64,000 nucleotides of DNA, taken from the NCBI RefSeq assembly GCF_000316035.1, contig NZ_ANHX01000015.1, forward strand, positions 1-64,000, given 5' to 3'. Below, piece by piece: positions 16,459 to 25,931 of this stretch. Both the position numbers and the translations under genes were made by a program. The notes under the pieces are model-generated. The model saw only the letters and a program-made list of their open reading frames with translations, searched no databases and was not told where the DNA came from. This DNA is from Paenibacillus sp. PAMC 26794 (GTDB lineage: Bacteria; Bacillota; Bacilli; Paenibacillales; Paenibacillaceae). Numbering within the stretch: the stretch's first letter is position 1; each line of letters opens with the position of its first letter.

Positions 16459-16730
16459 TTATGCGGTGATGTCTTCAATATGGATAGTATAGGGCGGGGA
16501 TTCAGAAGCATTAACAAACGCCGCAAATAACGTTTGACTATAGTCATCTACGTTGCAGCTGTACTCTGGATGCCACTGCACAGCCAAAACAAATGAACGG
16601 TTTGGCATGACCACGGATTCGACAAGTCCATCCCTGCTCCCTCTATGGCGTTCATATAGTCTGGAAGCATCCAGTAACTTTTTTTGTCTGTATCGTACAA
16701 AGGCAGAACACCGATCATCGGCTTTTTCAT
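16459..16730 (-). pseudogene. Internally deleted gamma-glutamyl-GABA hydrolase (PuuD-like) remnant
   Basis: The first 33 codons read MKKPMIGVLPLYDTD... as in class I glutamine-amidotransferase-like PuuD hydrolases. After about position 16635 the homology jumps, in another frame, to the C-terminal DGLVESVVMPNRSFVLAVQWHPE region containing the catalytic His and Glu. The middle of the enzyme, some 150 residues including the nucleophile Cys, is missing, and the join shifts the frame. The original start and GGGG ribosome site remain. The gene cannot make active enzyme. Confidence 0.8.
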
Positions 16731-16865
16731 GGGTTCCCCGTCCTATCTTTTCATTCATTTTATCAGATCTCTTCATATACAAATTCACTGAATTATTGCA
16801 TTTTCCTACCTTTTTAATCTGATCTGCGAACCCGTTTCGTCCGGAATAAAGGAAAACTAAAATAC

Positions 16866-16891
16866 AAAAAAAGCCGCTAATATAGCGACTT
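16866..16891 (-). terminator. Terminator after the first chemoreceptor gene
   Basis: AAGTCGCTA and TAGCGGCTT (one G-T pair) form a nine-base stem with a run of seven T on the minus strand. It is a member of the recurring terminator family. Confidence 0.8.
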
Positions 16892-16920
16892 GTTTTTGTG
16901 CTTTAATTTCTTTAATTGGA

Positions 16921-18972
16921 CTAGAGCGTAAACCGACGAACCAATTCTTGCATATTCTCAGCTGTTTTGGATAGCTGTGCAGATGATGCGGATATCTCCT
17001 GCATCGCCGCCATTTGCTCTTGGGCTGCTGCTGAAGTCGTCTGGGCACTGTCAGCCGACACTTTAGAGATATGACTCATCGCGGCAACGGTAGCCGAGAC
17101 TTCTTCCGTACTGGCTGACAACTGTTCGGAGACAGCGGAAATATCCTGAATTTGATCCACGATGTGAGTTGTATATTGTTCAATGTTGGATATGGTTGCA
17201 GAAGCTTCTTGGCTGATCCGCATTCCTTCACCGACTTGATTACGAACTTTATCATTCATAAGAGATGTGGATTTAGCAATCAGATCAAGCATTTTGCCAA
17301 TGGTAGCGCCAATCTCGTCTGCACTTTGTTTGGATTGCATCGATAACGTTCGTACCTCACCAGCAACGACAGCAAAACCTTTTCCGTGTTCTCCTGCTCT
17401 TGATGCTTCAATAGAGGCATTCAGTGATAGAAGATTGGTTTGCCGAGAGATATCAGCAATCGCTTCATTCATTCGATTGGCTTCAGCGGATAGACTGGAC
17501 AGCTCGTTAATCAATGCCGAGGTTTCTTCAACAGCTCCGAGAATGTGTTCCATTTGTTCTCCGACTTGATTTATCGTTTTCCCGCCATTAGCGACAGCGC
17601 GCTCCGTCTCTTCAGCCGAATCCACAATCGCACTCGCAGATTCTGCAATTGTACTGATGCCCCTAGCCATTTCTTCTACGGCATTCGCGGTTTGTTCCGA
17701 ATTCTCCGCCCCAACGATAGCTGATTCGGCAGTCTGTTGCATGGTTTCAGCCACATGTTGAACCGATTGAGTCGTTTGTTCTGTGCTCTCCTGAATCATT
17801 TGTGAAGAGTGGCTCAACAACGATGATGTCTGATGAAGTTCAGCAACCACCGATTGAAGGGAACTGGTCATTTGATCAAAATCATTTGCCAATATACCAA
17901 ATTCGTTTTCGGTTTTAAGATTAACCCGTTCAGACAGATTCCCTTCGCTTACGCTGCGGGTGGCCTTTCTCAGTTTTTGCATAGGTACAATAAAAGATCT
18001 CAGAATGAAGAAAATAATAACACCGGCAATCAATACAGATACAGCAATGACGGTTAGACTCGATACCATAATAGGCTTCGCTGCAGCGATAAAGTCTTCA
18101 TGGCCCATCAAAGCAATGACATTCCAACCCGTCAAAGCATTAACACCGTTATACACCTCCAAATCATACGCCAGATCCGTTCTAACAAATTGGGAAAATG
18201 CCATCGGTTCATCGGAACTTGAAGCCGTATTCGGATGAACTGGAATTCCCTCGATGAGCGCTCCGCCGAGTTCTCCTCCCCCACCTTTTACAATGGCTCC
18301 GGACCAAGCTGCGATTGTTCGATTGGAGTCAACCACAATCAGGCTCCCATTACCTCCTACATCCACATAAGATATTTCTTTTGCTAATCGCTCCAGATCA
18401 AGTTTGATACTTGCTACACGTTGTTGATTTGAAAGAGCCTTTGAAATTTCTACATAAATCTTCCCGGATACTGGATCTGTCATAATACTCGAAAAATAGA
18501 GTGATCCATTGTTACTCATACCATTGGTGTACCATTCTGTGCTGCGTGGATCATATGTTGCATCCTCTATTGCTGGAGATGATATAACACCACCTTGGTC
18601 GCTGCCCACAGTTATGGCAAGAATATCAGGATATGTATCAGCTAATTGGTCGATTCCTACTTGTACTGCTTCGTTGTTCGCCTGACTGGGAGCGGAGCCA
18701 TACATACTGTCGATATAACTCAATAATTCTGCTTTTTCCCCTACCAAATTGTTAATATGCTGCCCTGTCATCGTTAAAATGGTATTGATGGGATCTGTCA
18801 TTTTTTGTTGCACCTGATCTTTGGCACTATCATATGAAAAATAACCGATAAGTGCTGTCGGGATAATAAGTACCGCAAGGAAAGCTGCAATGAGTCTAGT
18901 GCTCATCAATCGTAAAGCGGCTCCTCCTTTCTTATAAAATGACCTTTTTTTCTTTTCCTTTTTCAAGTTCAT
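16921..18972 (-). CDS. Methyl-accepting chemotaxis protein with dCache-type sensor
   Basis: This 683-residue chemoreceptor has a basic N-terminus, a first membrane helix at about 25-47, an extracellular double-Cache-like sensor, a second membrane helix near 298-320, a HAMP domain ([24 protein letters not shown]) and a long coiled-coil signalling domain with the hairpin tip [24 protein letters not shown]. It signals to CheA/CheW. A GAGAGG site precedes the ATG. A terminator upstream separates it from the YesN-type gene, so it is probably its own unit. Confidence 0.93.
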   Translation of the reverse strand: MNLKKEKKKRSFYKKGGAALRLMSTRLIAAFLAVLIIPTALIGYFSYDSAKDQVQQKMTDPINTILTMTGQHINNLVGEKAELLSYIDSMYGSAPSQANNEAVQVGIDQLADTYPDILAITVGSDQGGVISSPAIEDATYDPRSTEWYTNGMSNNGSLYFSSIMTDPVSGKIYVEISKALSNQQRVASIKLDLERLAKEISYVDVGGNGSLIVVDSNRTIAAWSGAIVKGGGGELGGALIEGIPVHPNTASSSDEPMAFSQFVRTDLAYDLEVYNGVNALTGWNVIALMGHEDFIAAAKPIMVSSLTVIAVSVLIAGVIIFFILRSFIVPMQKLRKATRSVSEGNLSERVNLKTENEFGILANDFDQMTSSLQSVVAELHQTSSLLSHSSQMIQESTEQTTQSVQHVAETMQQTAESAIVGAENSEQTANAVEEMARGISTIAESASAIVDSAEETERAVANGGKTINQVGEQMEHILGAVEETSALINELSSLSAEANRMNEAIADISRQTNLLSLNASIEASRAGEHGKGFAVVAGEVRTLSMQSKQSADEIGATIGKMLDLIAKSTSLMNDKVRNQVGEGMRISQEASATISNIEQYTTHIVDQIQDISAVSEQLSASTEEVSATVAAMSHISKVSADSAQTTSAAAQEQMAAMQEISASSAQLSKTAENMQELVRRFTL

Positions 18973-19021
18973 TCTTCCTCTCTTTATTCATTTTTGGTAG
19001 AATCAATCGGCAAGTAAACGC

Positions 19022-19078
19022 AAAAAAACCCATATATATGCACACCCAAAGAAACGTTGAGCGTGTATATACATAGGT
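19022..19078 (-). terminator. Terminator after the YesN-type regulator gene
   Basis: A long imperfect stem (CTATGTATATACAC with GTGTGCATATATATGG) is followed by seven T on the minus strand, about 70 bases past the regulator stop codon. Confidence 0.7.
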
Positions 19079-19149
19079 ATTGCCTGAATGAATTCAGTAA
19101 CAAGCCGTATTTGTTTAGTATTATAACATAAATAAAAAGGGATTGTTAG

Positions 19150-20676
19150 CTATGATTGGGGCTTACTACCAGACATCTGTTGTTTATATTCCGTAGGACT
19201 TAACCCCGTATATTCCTTAAACACCTTCGAGAAATAGTGCTGGTCGCTAAATGACAGCAAATCGGATACTTCCTTAAACTTCATGTCCGGTTGACTTTCC
19301 ATCAGCCTACAGGCCTCCTGAATGCGAAGCCGGGTGTAATACTGAACAAACGTAATTTGAGTTGCATTTTTGATCACTCTGCTGACATACGACGGGCTAA
19401 CGTGAAACTTCATGGCAATGTCGTTGATAGACAATGAAGAGTATTTATTCAGTTTTACGTAATCGTCAATTTGTTCGAACAGGATCGCCTTGCTTTTTCG
19501 GACGTGGGATTGCAGCATATCGAAGCACTGCCCCGTCCATTCCGTCAGTTCCCGGCAAAAATCGGCATAGGACTGTGACTGAGCGAATTGTCTTGACCGA
19601 AGCTCCAGACCCAATCTCATTCCCGAACCCTGTTCCTCGTACAGATGAGCAAACGTGTCTACGACCAATCCGATAAACCGCTCCAATTCGGTCATATGTA
19701 CATTTTCCTCTGCCCATCGATTCAGCAATTCGGATAATTTAAGAGTAAACCTTTCTTTCTGCCGAGCCTGTATCATGTGTACAAAAGCAGATTCCTGCAC
19801 CGAATCCAGACAGCCTGACTCGGATCTGGCCATCGACACCGGATTCCCCGTATCCAACACTATTCCTTGTTTCAATCGTCGCTGCTCAGACAAAATGGAC
19901 GACATGCGGTGATAGAGTTCAGGCAGATTACCAGACTCAGCGAATAGGAGTTGTCCTCCAATGATCGCATCGATGTCATACGCAACCAAATGCCGTCGCA
20001 ACGATTCAAGACATTCATGTACGGAAGAGTACACCTCAAGTGCACTTTTGTTGACAAAAGCAATAATTTGATATGGAGTTTGACTGGTGTACACACGACA
20101 TGGATGGAATGTAAAAAAATCCTGCAATATAGCCTCAAGTTCCACCTGCACCCATTGTTCATGTCCTGCGGTGAAGGGTTGTTTGCTCATAATGATCATC
20201 ATCTGGCTGAATAAGGGTGGAAAATCCTCCCCTTGTTTCGGTGTAGTCTCACATTGGGGATGAATGATTTCCTGCAAATCCAGCAGTTCCTTGGACATCT
20301 GTTGATCAAGTTGGTCAATTACTCGACCCATAACTTCTTCAAGCGCCTCTCGCTCGACAGGTTTTAACAAATAATCAAACACTTGCAGGTTCAATGCTTT
20401 TCTTGTGTATTCAAAATCGCTGTACCCACTAATTAAAATGACCTTCATATCCGGGTTGGCAAGCTTGGCTTGCTCAATCAGGGACAGGCCATCCATTTTC
20501 GGCATTCGAATATCTGTCAACAGCAGATCAATCGGTGACTGCTTTATCGCTGCCAAAGCTTCCTCTCCATTCGTTGCCGTAGCCGCTACACGAATCGGGA
20601 AGTTGAGCGTCTCCAAGAGCATTTTAATATTACGTAATATCGGTTTGCTATCCTCAACGATCATCGCGTTATACAT
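19150..20676 (-). CDS. YesN-type response regulator (receiver plus AraC DNA-binding domain)
   Basis: This 508-residue protein begins with a receiver domain (MIVEDSKPILRN; phospho-acceptor Asp in LLLTDIRMPKMDG near residue 55; Lys in YLLKPVE near 105). A middle region of about 270 residues follows, then a C-terminal AraC double helix-turn-helix (DIAMKFHVSPSYVSRVI; FSDQHYFSKVFKEYTGLSPTEYK). It lies 22 bases after the histidine kinase gene and would be its partner. The divergent sugar transporter operon is the probable target. ATG at 20676 is chosen; the GTG one codon earlier is an alternative. Confidence 0.92.
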   Translation of the reverse strand: MYNAMIVEDSKPILRNIKMLLETLNFPIRVAATATNGEEALAAIKQSPIDLLLTDIRMPKMDGLSLIEQAKLANPDMKVILISGYSDFEYTRKALNLQVFDYLLKPVEREALEEVMGRVIDQLDQQMSKELLDLQEIIHPQCETTPKQGEDFPPLFSQMMIIMSKQPFTAGHEQWVQVELEAILQDFFTFHPCRVYTSQTPYQIIAFVNKSALEVYSSVHECLESLRRHLVAYDIDAIIGGQLLFAESGNLPELYHRMSSILSEQRRLKQGIVLDTGNPVSMARSESGCLDSVQESAFVHMIQARQKERFTLKLSELLNRWAEENVHMTELERFIGLVVDTFAHLYEEQGSGMRLGLELRSRQFAQSQSYADFCRELTEWTGQCFDMLQSHVRKSKAILFEQIDDYVKLNKYSSLSINDIAMKFHVSPSYVSRVIKNATQITFVQYYTRLRIQEACRLMESQPDMKFKEVSDLLSFSDQHYFSKVFKEYTGLSPTEYKQQMSGSKPQS

Positions 20677-20698
20677 CACCTATGCCTACGCCTCCTAG

Positions 20699-22462
20699 TT
20701 AGTAAAAATCCTTCGTCAGTGAGCCGATGATCTGAATCGTTGCTCCATGTTGCTCTTCCGCATGATTGTTAAAGATATTAATAAAGAGCCGGTTGTTATA
20801 CATTAGTTTGAGTCGATTGACACTGTTGATCATCCCCATGTTACCAAGGGCTGTGGCACGATCGGCAGTCTGGTTCATTCCGGTTCCGGATGTCTGAATA
20901 TTGGTTAAAATCTCCTGGATCTTATCCGGTGGAAACCCCTCTCCGTTATCCTTGATCTCCAAAGCCCATAATCCGTTATATTGCTTCACGGTAATGCGGA
21001 TATGCCAAGGTGGCGCGGTGTTTGCAAAGGCATGTTCAATGCAGTTTTCCACAAACGGCTGAATGACCAACCGTGGCAACCGGATTTCGTTCGCCAGTTC
21101 GTCAGCACAGATGTCCCACTCCAGATCCTCTTCGTACTTTTGTTGTACAAGGGACAGATAATGTCTCGTATGTTGAAGCTCCTCAGCCAAAGTCACATGC
21201 GCGTATGGTGAAGAGACAATATAACGCAGACTGTCCGAGAGATGTTTGCACATATCCGATACAACTTTGGTCTTCCCCTCTTGCGCGGCAATACTGATCA
21301 GATATAGAACATTATGAATAAAATGAGGTGCGATCTGGGCTTGCAGCGCTGAATTACGCGCCTTTACTTCTTCATGAAGCGCCGATTTTTCCCGGTCAAT
21401 CGATTGCTGCAGCCTCTCCATCAGATCCTGAAAGGCTTCATTCAGCAATAAGAGATCGTTATTCTTCGGCGTTTCATCCACTTTCAGATTCATATTGCTG
21501 TAGTTCATGCGCCAGATCTGACCGCGTAGCTTGCGGATAGGCAGCAGCAGGTTACGTGTCGACAAGAAGATATACACAAACGAAACCAGCATCAGTGCTG
21601 TAATCAGCAGGATGGACATCGTCTGAACCGAATGGATCGAGCCTAGAACAGATTTTTTGGGCGTTATGATATACGTGATCCAACCTGTACTGGGTGAAGT
21701 GGAATGTGTGATATAATTGTCATCTTTGTCCATATCCAGTCCCTCGTCTGATGCAGGCTTTGTCCAATTGGCAAATGTCACACCCGCTTCCGAACCTGTC
21801 ATCTGCTCCCCTTGTGTATTCAGAATATAGACATCGCCAGCGGTAATGCCCTCCGTCAGATTCTGTATATAGGCCTGTTCCATCTGGATGCTAAGATAAC
21901 CGTACACCTTGCCGTTCTGATCATTGATCGTGCGCACAAAGGAGATCGTATCGTCTTGACGCAGCAGAACAAAACCACTTTCCGTCCAATCTCGTCCGAT
22001 CTGACTACTCTCCATCATGGTGTTCAGGATTGCGGGAGGATTGCCCGAACCCAGATATGATGTCAGGAGAACACCGTGATTGTCGTAGATGGAAATGTCC
22101 TTGATATTCATACTCGGCCCGATGGCCTGAAACATAATGTCTTTGATGATCCGAATCTGTTTCAGCCTTTCATAATTACTATGCGCTGAGGAGCTCTTGT
22201 CCATGGCTACAAATATATTTTTGCTGGATAATATTCGCTGCGACATCTGGTTCTGTTGTTCTACGTATAGATCAACTTGCTCTCTTACCTTCGTAGCTGT
22301 AACGAGCGTATCCTGCTCTGTTTTCAGTTTGAGCGGGCGGACAACGATCACATTCACATAAACGATAAAACAGCCCAGCACGAACAAAAGCAGAGCCAGA
22401 AATGTCAGAAACACCTTTGTCTGCAAACTGAATTGAGTTGCTTTATGTATGAGCTTTGCCAT
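20699..22462 (-). CDS. YesM-type sensor histidine kinase
   Basis: This 587-residue kinase has a membrane helix at about 17-40, an extracellular Cache-like domain, a second helix near 283-303, HAMP, the His_kinase domain with APHFIHNVLYLI (phosphorylated His) and a C-terminal ATPase domain (ENCIEHA N-box; DNGEGFPPDK G1 box). It belongs to the YesM family that senses sugars or their binding proteins. AGGAGG lies 12 bases before the ATG at 22462. It forms a two-gene operon with the YesN-type regulator and diverges from the sugar ABC transporter. Confidence 0.92.
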   Translation of the reverse strand: MAKLIHKATQFSLQTKVFLTFLALLLFVLGCFIVYVNVIVVRPLKLKTEQDTLVTATKVREQVDLYVEQQNQMSQRILSSKNIFVAMDKSSSAHSNYERLKQIRIIKDIMFQAIGPSMNIKDISIYDNHGVLLTSYLGSGNPPAILNTMMESSQIGRDWTESGFVLLRQDDTISFVRTINDQNGKVYGYLSIQMEQAYIQNLTEGITAGDVYILNTQGEQMTGSEAGVTFANWTKPASDEGLDMDKDDNYITHSTSPSTGWITYIITPKKSVLGSIHSVQTMSILLITALMLVSFVYIFLSTRNLLLPIRKLRGQIWRMNYSNMNLKVDETPKNNDLLLLNEAFQDLMERLQQSIDREKSALHEEVKARNSALQAQIAPHFIHNVLYLISIAAQEGKTKVVSDMCKHLSDSLRYIVSSPYAHVTLAEELQHTRHYLSLVQQKYEEDLEWDICADELANEIRLPRLVIQPFVENCIEHAFANTAPPWHIRITVKQYNGLWALEIKDNGEGFPPDKIQEILTNIQTSGTGMNQTADRATALGNMGMINSVNRLKLMYNNRLFINIFNNHAEEQHGATIQIIGSLTKDFY

Positions 22463-22541
22463 TCTCAGAGATGCCCTCCTGTTCTGACATGATGTGAAAT
22501 CCCTTATATTCATGTCTACTCTATCACGGTATTTCATGAAA

Positions 22542-22555
22542 TGATAGCGATTTCA
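22542..22555. promoter_or_regulatory. Possible CcpA (cre) site before the sugar transporter
   Basis: TGATAGCGATTTCA matches the cre consensus TGWAARCGYTWWCA at 12 of 14 positions and lies in the divergent regulatory region between kinase and transporter. Carbon catabolite repression is inferred. Confidence 0.45.
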
Positions 22556-22668
22556 AGTTCAGGATTTTACACATCAACGTTCAAGCACAGACATGTACCG
22601 GGGCTAGAAAAGAATCTATAATCGGACTTGTAAACGGATTCACTACACGTTTTAGAGGGGGATTAGCA

Positions 22669-23982
22669 TTGAAAACAACAAAAAGAAAAAAGGCGTTTTC
22701 CATTATTCTGGCCAGTTTATTATCGGTCTCGTTAACCGCTTGTGGATCAGGAGGTACGGATTCCGGAACAGCTGCTGGTGGGGACAGCAAGAGTGGCAAA
22801 GTCACATTGGAGCTGGCGATCTCTAAAAGTTCTCAGGACTCTGCCTTCATCCAGCAGGACATTCTCGATGCATTCGAAAAACAAACGAACATTCGTGTCA
22901 ATTTGCAGCTGATTCCAGCGGAACAAACGACAACTGTACTGCAGACCAAACTGGCTGTAGATGAAACGCCTGACATTATTCAATACAATCTGGCGAGCGC
23001 AGTCACAGACCTGAACCTTGAACGTAACTTCGAGATTCTGGATAACGAGCCTTGGGCGAGCAGAATTGTGAACAAAGACGTCCTCTCTTCTGGTGGCCAT
23101 CTCTACAGCTTCCATGTCAGCCAAGATACAGGGATGCAAGGGGTCGTTTATAACAAACAAATCTTTGAAGAACTCGGGTTGTCGATTCCAACCAACTACG
23201 AAGAATTCCTGGCGATCTGTGAAAAAATCAAAGCAAGTGGCATTACACCTGTATTCATGCCGTACAAAGATGCCTGGGCTGCCAACATCTGGCCTGCTGC
23301 AGCTTTTGCCGATTTTGTAGCCAAAAATGAACCGACTTTTTTTGATGAGCTGAACAGAAATAAGAAAAAATGGTCTGATATCCCGGAATTCAAAACATTC
23401 CTGGAACAACAATATGAGATTTACACCAAAGGTTACACCAACACGGATGTGCTTAGTGACAGCTATGACATGGCCGTAGGTAAATTCCTGAACAAGGAAG
23501 TTGCCATGATGTTTATGGGCGATTGGTTAATCGAAGGCGTGGCCGAGCAAGATCCAAATATGGAACTGGGCGTATTCCCGATTCCATCGTCGGATAATGC
23601 CAGTCTGGGTGCAAGTCCACTGGGCGGACAACTGTTCATTCCGAAGAAATCCAAACATTTGGATGAAGCCAAACAGTTCCTGGACTATATCGCTTCCAAG
23701 GATGTCGCACAACAGATCGTCGATTCCAAAGGATACGTATCCAATTTCAGTGACGTTACTACACCGGAACTGCCAGCTTACAAACAGGATATTGTAGACA
23801 ATTATATTACCCCGAAGAAAACCGTGCTGACAACGGATGCATACATGCTGGTCGACCGCAGCGAACTGTATCGGTTGTTACAGGATCAATTTGCAGGCGG
23901 TTTGTCACCGGAAGAAGTACTGAAATCCTGGGATGAGAAGTTCAGTCAGCTGATGCAGGATAAAGGTGTAGAAGGTTTCTAA
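22669..23982 (+). CDS. Sugar ABC transporter substrate-binding lipoprotein
   Basis: This 437-residue family 1 extracellular binding protein has a basic start (KTTKRKK), a hydrophobic segment and the lipobox LTAC near residue 25, then a Gly/Ser linker and the mature domain (FEKQTNIRVNLQLIPAEQTTTVLQTKLAVDETPDI; VAMMFMGDWLIEG). It begins with TTG, seven bases after AGGGGG. It delivers an oligosaccharide or sugar to the two permeases downstream. The sugar cannot be named. Confidence 0.92.
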   Translation: MKTTKRKKAFSIILASLLSVSLTACGSGGTDSGTAAGGDSKSGKVTLELAISKSSQDSAFIQQDILDAFEKQTNIRVNLQLIPAEQTTTVLQTKLAVDETPDIIQYNLASAVTDLNLERNFEILDNEPWASRIVNKDVLSSGGHLYSFHVSQDTGMQGVVYNKQIFEELGLSIPTNYEEFLAICEKIKASGITPVFMPYKDAWAANIWPAAAFADFVAKNEPTFFDELNRNKKKWSDIPEFKTFLEQQYEIYTKGYTNTDVLSDSYDMAVGKFLNKEVAMMFMGDWLIEGVAEQDPNMELGVFPIPSSDNASLGASPLGGQLFIPKKSKHLDEAKQFLDYIASKDVAQQIVDSKGYVSNFSDVTTPELPAYKQDIVDNYITPKKTVLTTDAYMLVDRSELYRLLQDQFAGGLSPEEVLKSWDEKFSQLMQDKGVEGF

Positions 23983-24050
23983 AGAGTGAAATATAAGGCA
24001 GCATAACAGGATCGACCGTTATGCTGCCTGGCTATAACGGAGTGTGAGAC

Positions 24051-24923
24051 ATGAAAAGGACTAAAAATCTGTACTCGTATTACATGATATTTCCCGCACT
24101 GATTATCTACTCCATCTTCTTCGTCGTGCCTGCTCTCGCTGCTTTCTATTATTCATTCACCGATTGGCGGCTGGACCGGCTAGAGCTGAAGTTCATCGGG
24201 TGGGATAATTTCCAGAAAATTTTCTCAGACAAAACGCTTATTCTGGCGTTGAAAAACACGGCGATATTTGCAATTGTCACCGTCGTTGGCAAGAATGTCA
24301 TCGGCCTATTGCTGGCCGTAGGACTTAACATGCGATTAAGAACCAAGAACCTGCTGCGCGCCATCTTCTACTCCCCTTCCATACTCAGCATTCTTGTGAT
24401 CAGCATTCTGTTTACTCCCATGTTGCGTACCGAAGGTACAATCAACAATTTGTTGGAAGCTGTAGGATTACATTCGTTAAGCCAAGCTTGGCTGACCAAC
24501 CCATCGATTGTGATCTGGACGATTGCCATCGTCTCGATCTGGCAGAGTGCCGGGTTCCAGATGGCCATCTATCTGGCGGGCCTGCAGTCCATTTCTCAAG
24601 AGTATTACGAAGCAGCCAAGATTGATGGCGCAAGTTCGTGGAGAAGTTTTTTCAAAATTACACTGCCACTCTTATTGCCCGCCATTAACATTAACCTGAT
24701 GCTGACATTAATCGGTGGACTCAAAGTATTTTCCGAAGTATATGTCATGACCGGTGGTGGCCCCGGTAACGCTTCCCAGGTCGTAGGTACGATCATTCTG
24801 CGATCTTTCGGCGAAGGCAACTGGGGACTTGGTACCGCGGTCAACACCCTTCTGTTCGTGGTCGTTACTATTATCGCTATACCGCTATTGATCTTCATGC
24901 GGCGTAAGGAGGTTACGGAATAA
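24051..24923 (+). CDS. Sugar ABC transporter permease (MalF/UgpA type)
   Basis: This 290-residue protein has six membrane segments and the cytoplasmic EAA loop EYYEAAKIDGASSWRSFFKITLP at about 184-206, which docks to the ATPase. GGAG precedes the ATG. It is 68 bases after the binding-protein gene and one base before the second permease, in one operon. Confidence 0.93.
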   Translation: MKRTKNLYSYYMIFPALIIYSIFFVVPALAAFYYSFTDWRLDRLELKFIGWDNFQKIFSDKTLILALKNTAIFAIVTVVGKNVIGLLLAVGLNMRLRTKNLLRAIFYSPSILSILVISILFTPMLRTEGTINNLLEAVGLHSLSQAWLTNPSIVIWTIAIVSIWQSAGFQMAIYLAGLQSISQEYYEAAKIDGASSWRSFFKITLPLLLPAININLMLTLIGGLKVFSEVYVMTGGGPGNASQVVGTIILRSFGEGNWGLGTAVNTLLFVVVTIIAIPLLIFMRRKEVTE

Positions 24924-24924
24924 C

Positions 24925-25755
24925 ATGGGCTATACACGCAAACTCGCCATCCGCAACTATATCGTGGAAGGTTTCCTGATTCTGGCCTCTCTTATCGTTC
25001 TGTTGCCGCTTGTCATTCTGATCTTTGGTTCATTCAAAACCAGCGCCGAAGTGCTCAGCTTCTCCCTGAGTTTCCCGGAAACATGGCAGTTCTCGAACTA
25101 TGTTCGTGTCTTCCAGGAAGGCGGTCTGTCGCGAGCGTTCTTCAACAGCATTTTGATTACTGGTGTATCTTCCATTATTAATATCGTTGCCTCTTCGGCA
25201 GCGGCATTCATTCTGGCACGTCGGGAAACCAAACTATCCGGCACGATCTACATGTATTTCTTCATGGGACTGATTGCACCAATGTCGATTATTACGACCA
25301 TACGGGTTGTACAGGGATTGGGATTCTACGGCAGCATCACAAGTGTTATCCTGATCTACGCCGCGTTAAATACAGCCTTCAGTGTATTCTTATATAGTGG
25401 ATTCATTAAAACCATTCCACGAGCGCTGGACGAAGTGGCATTTCTGGAAGGAGCAAGTGTGTTCGGCGTGTTCTTCCGCATCGTCACACCGCTCATCCTG
25501 CCCGTTAACGCAACGGTAGCCATCATGGTGTTCATGTCCGTCTGGAATGATATCACAATTCCGGTATACTTCCTGACAGACAGTTCCACTTGGACGATGC
25601 CACTATCGATCTACAATTTCTATGGCAAATATAGCCGGGACTGGAACCTGATCTTCGCCAATCTTGTGCTTACTTCGCTGCCTGTATTCATCCTGTATCT
25701 ATTCGGGCAAAAATATATCGTCAGCGGCCTTACTGCCGGTGCAGTTAAAGGTTAA
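24925..25755 (+). CDS. Sugar ABC transporter permease (MalG/UgpE type)
   Basis: This 276-residue six-helix permease carries the EAA loop region DEVAFLEGASVFGVFFRIVTPLILP near 171-195. The ATG follows the stop of the first permease after one base, with GGAGG inside the preceding gene. No ATPase gene follows, so the complex probably uses a shared ATPase such as MsmX, as many Firmicute sugar importers do. Confidence 0.93.
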   Translation: MGYTRKLAIRNYIVEGFLILASLIVLLPLVILIFGSFKTSAEVLSFSLSFPETWQFSNYVRVFQEGGLSRAFFNSILITGVSSIINIVASSAAAFILARRETKLSGTIYMYFFMGLIAPMSIITTIRVVQGLGFYGSITSVILIYAALNTAFSVFLYSGFIKTIPRALDEVAFLEGASVFGVFFRIVTPLILPVNATVAIMVFMSVWNDITIPVYFLTDSSTWTMPLSIYNFYGKYSRDWNLIFANLVLTSLPVFILYLFGQKYIVSGLTAGAVKG

Positions 25756-25840
25756 ACCTTATGTTCTCGCATAACTCTGATGCGTTGTGAGGGATCTGAG
25801 GGAATTCTTAAGCATTTTAAAAATGCTTCATGATAGACTG

Positions 25841-25868
25841 AAAGACCCACCTTAGTCGTGGGTCTTTT
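25841..25868 (+). terminator. Terminator after the sugar transporter operon
   Basis: AGACCCAC and GTGGGTCT form an eight-base stem followed by a T run. A smaller hairpin, AAGCATTTTAAAAATGCTT, lies just before it. Confidence 0.88.
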
Positions 25869-25931
25869 TCATTGTCTGTTTTGCAATAAGATCTGCAATA
25901 AAGTTTTACAACACCGTTTAACGCTTAATGA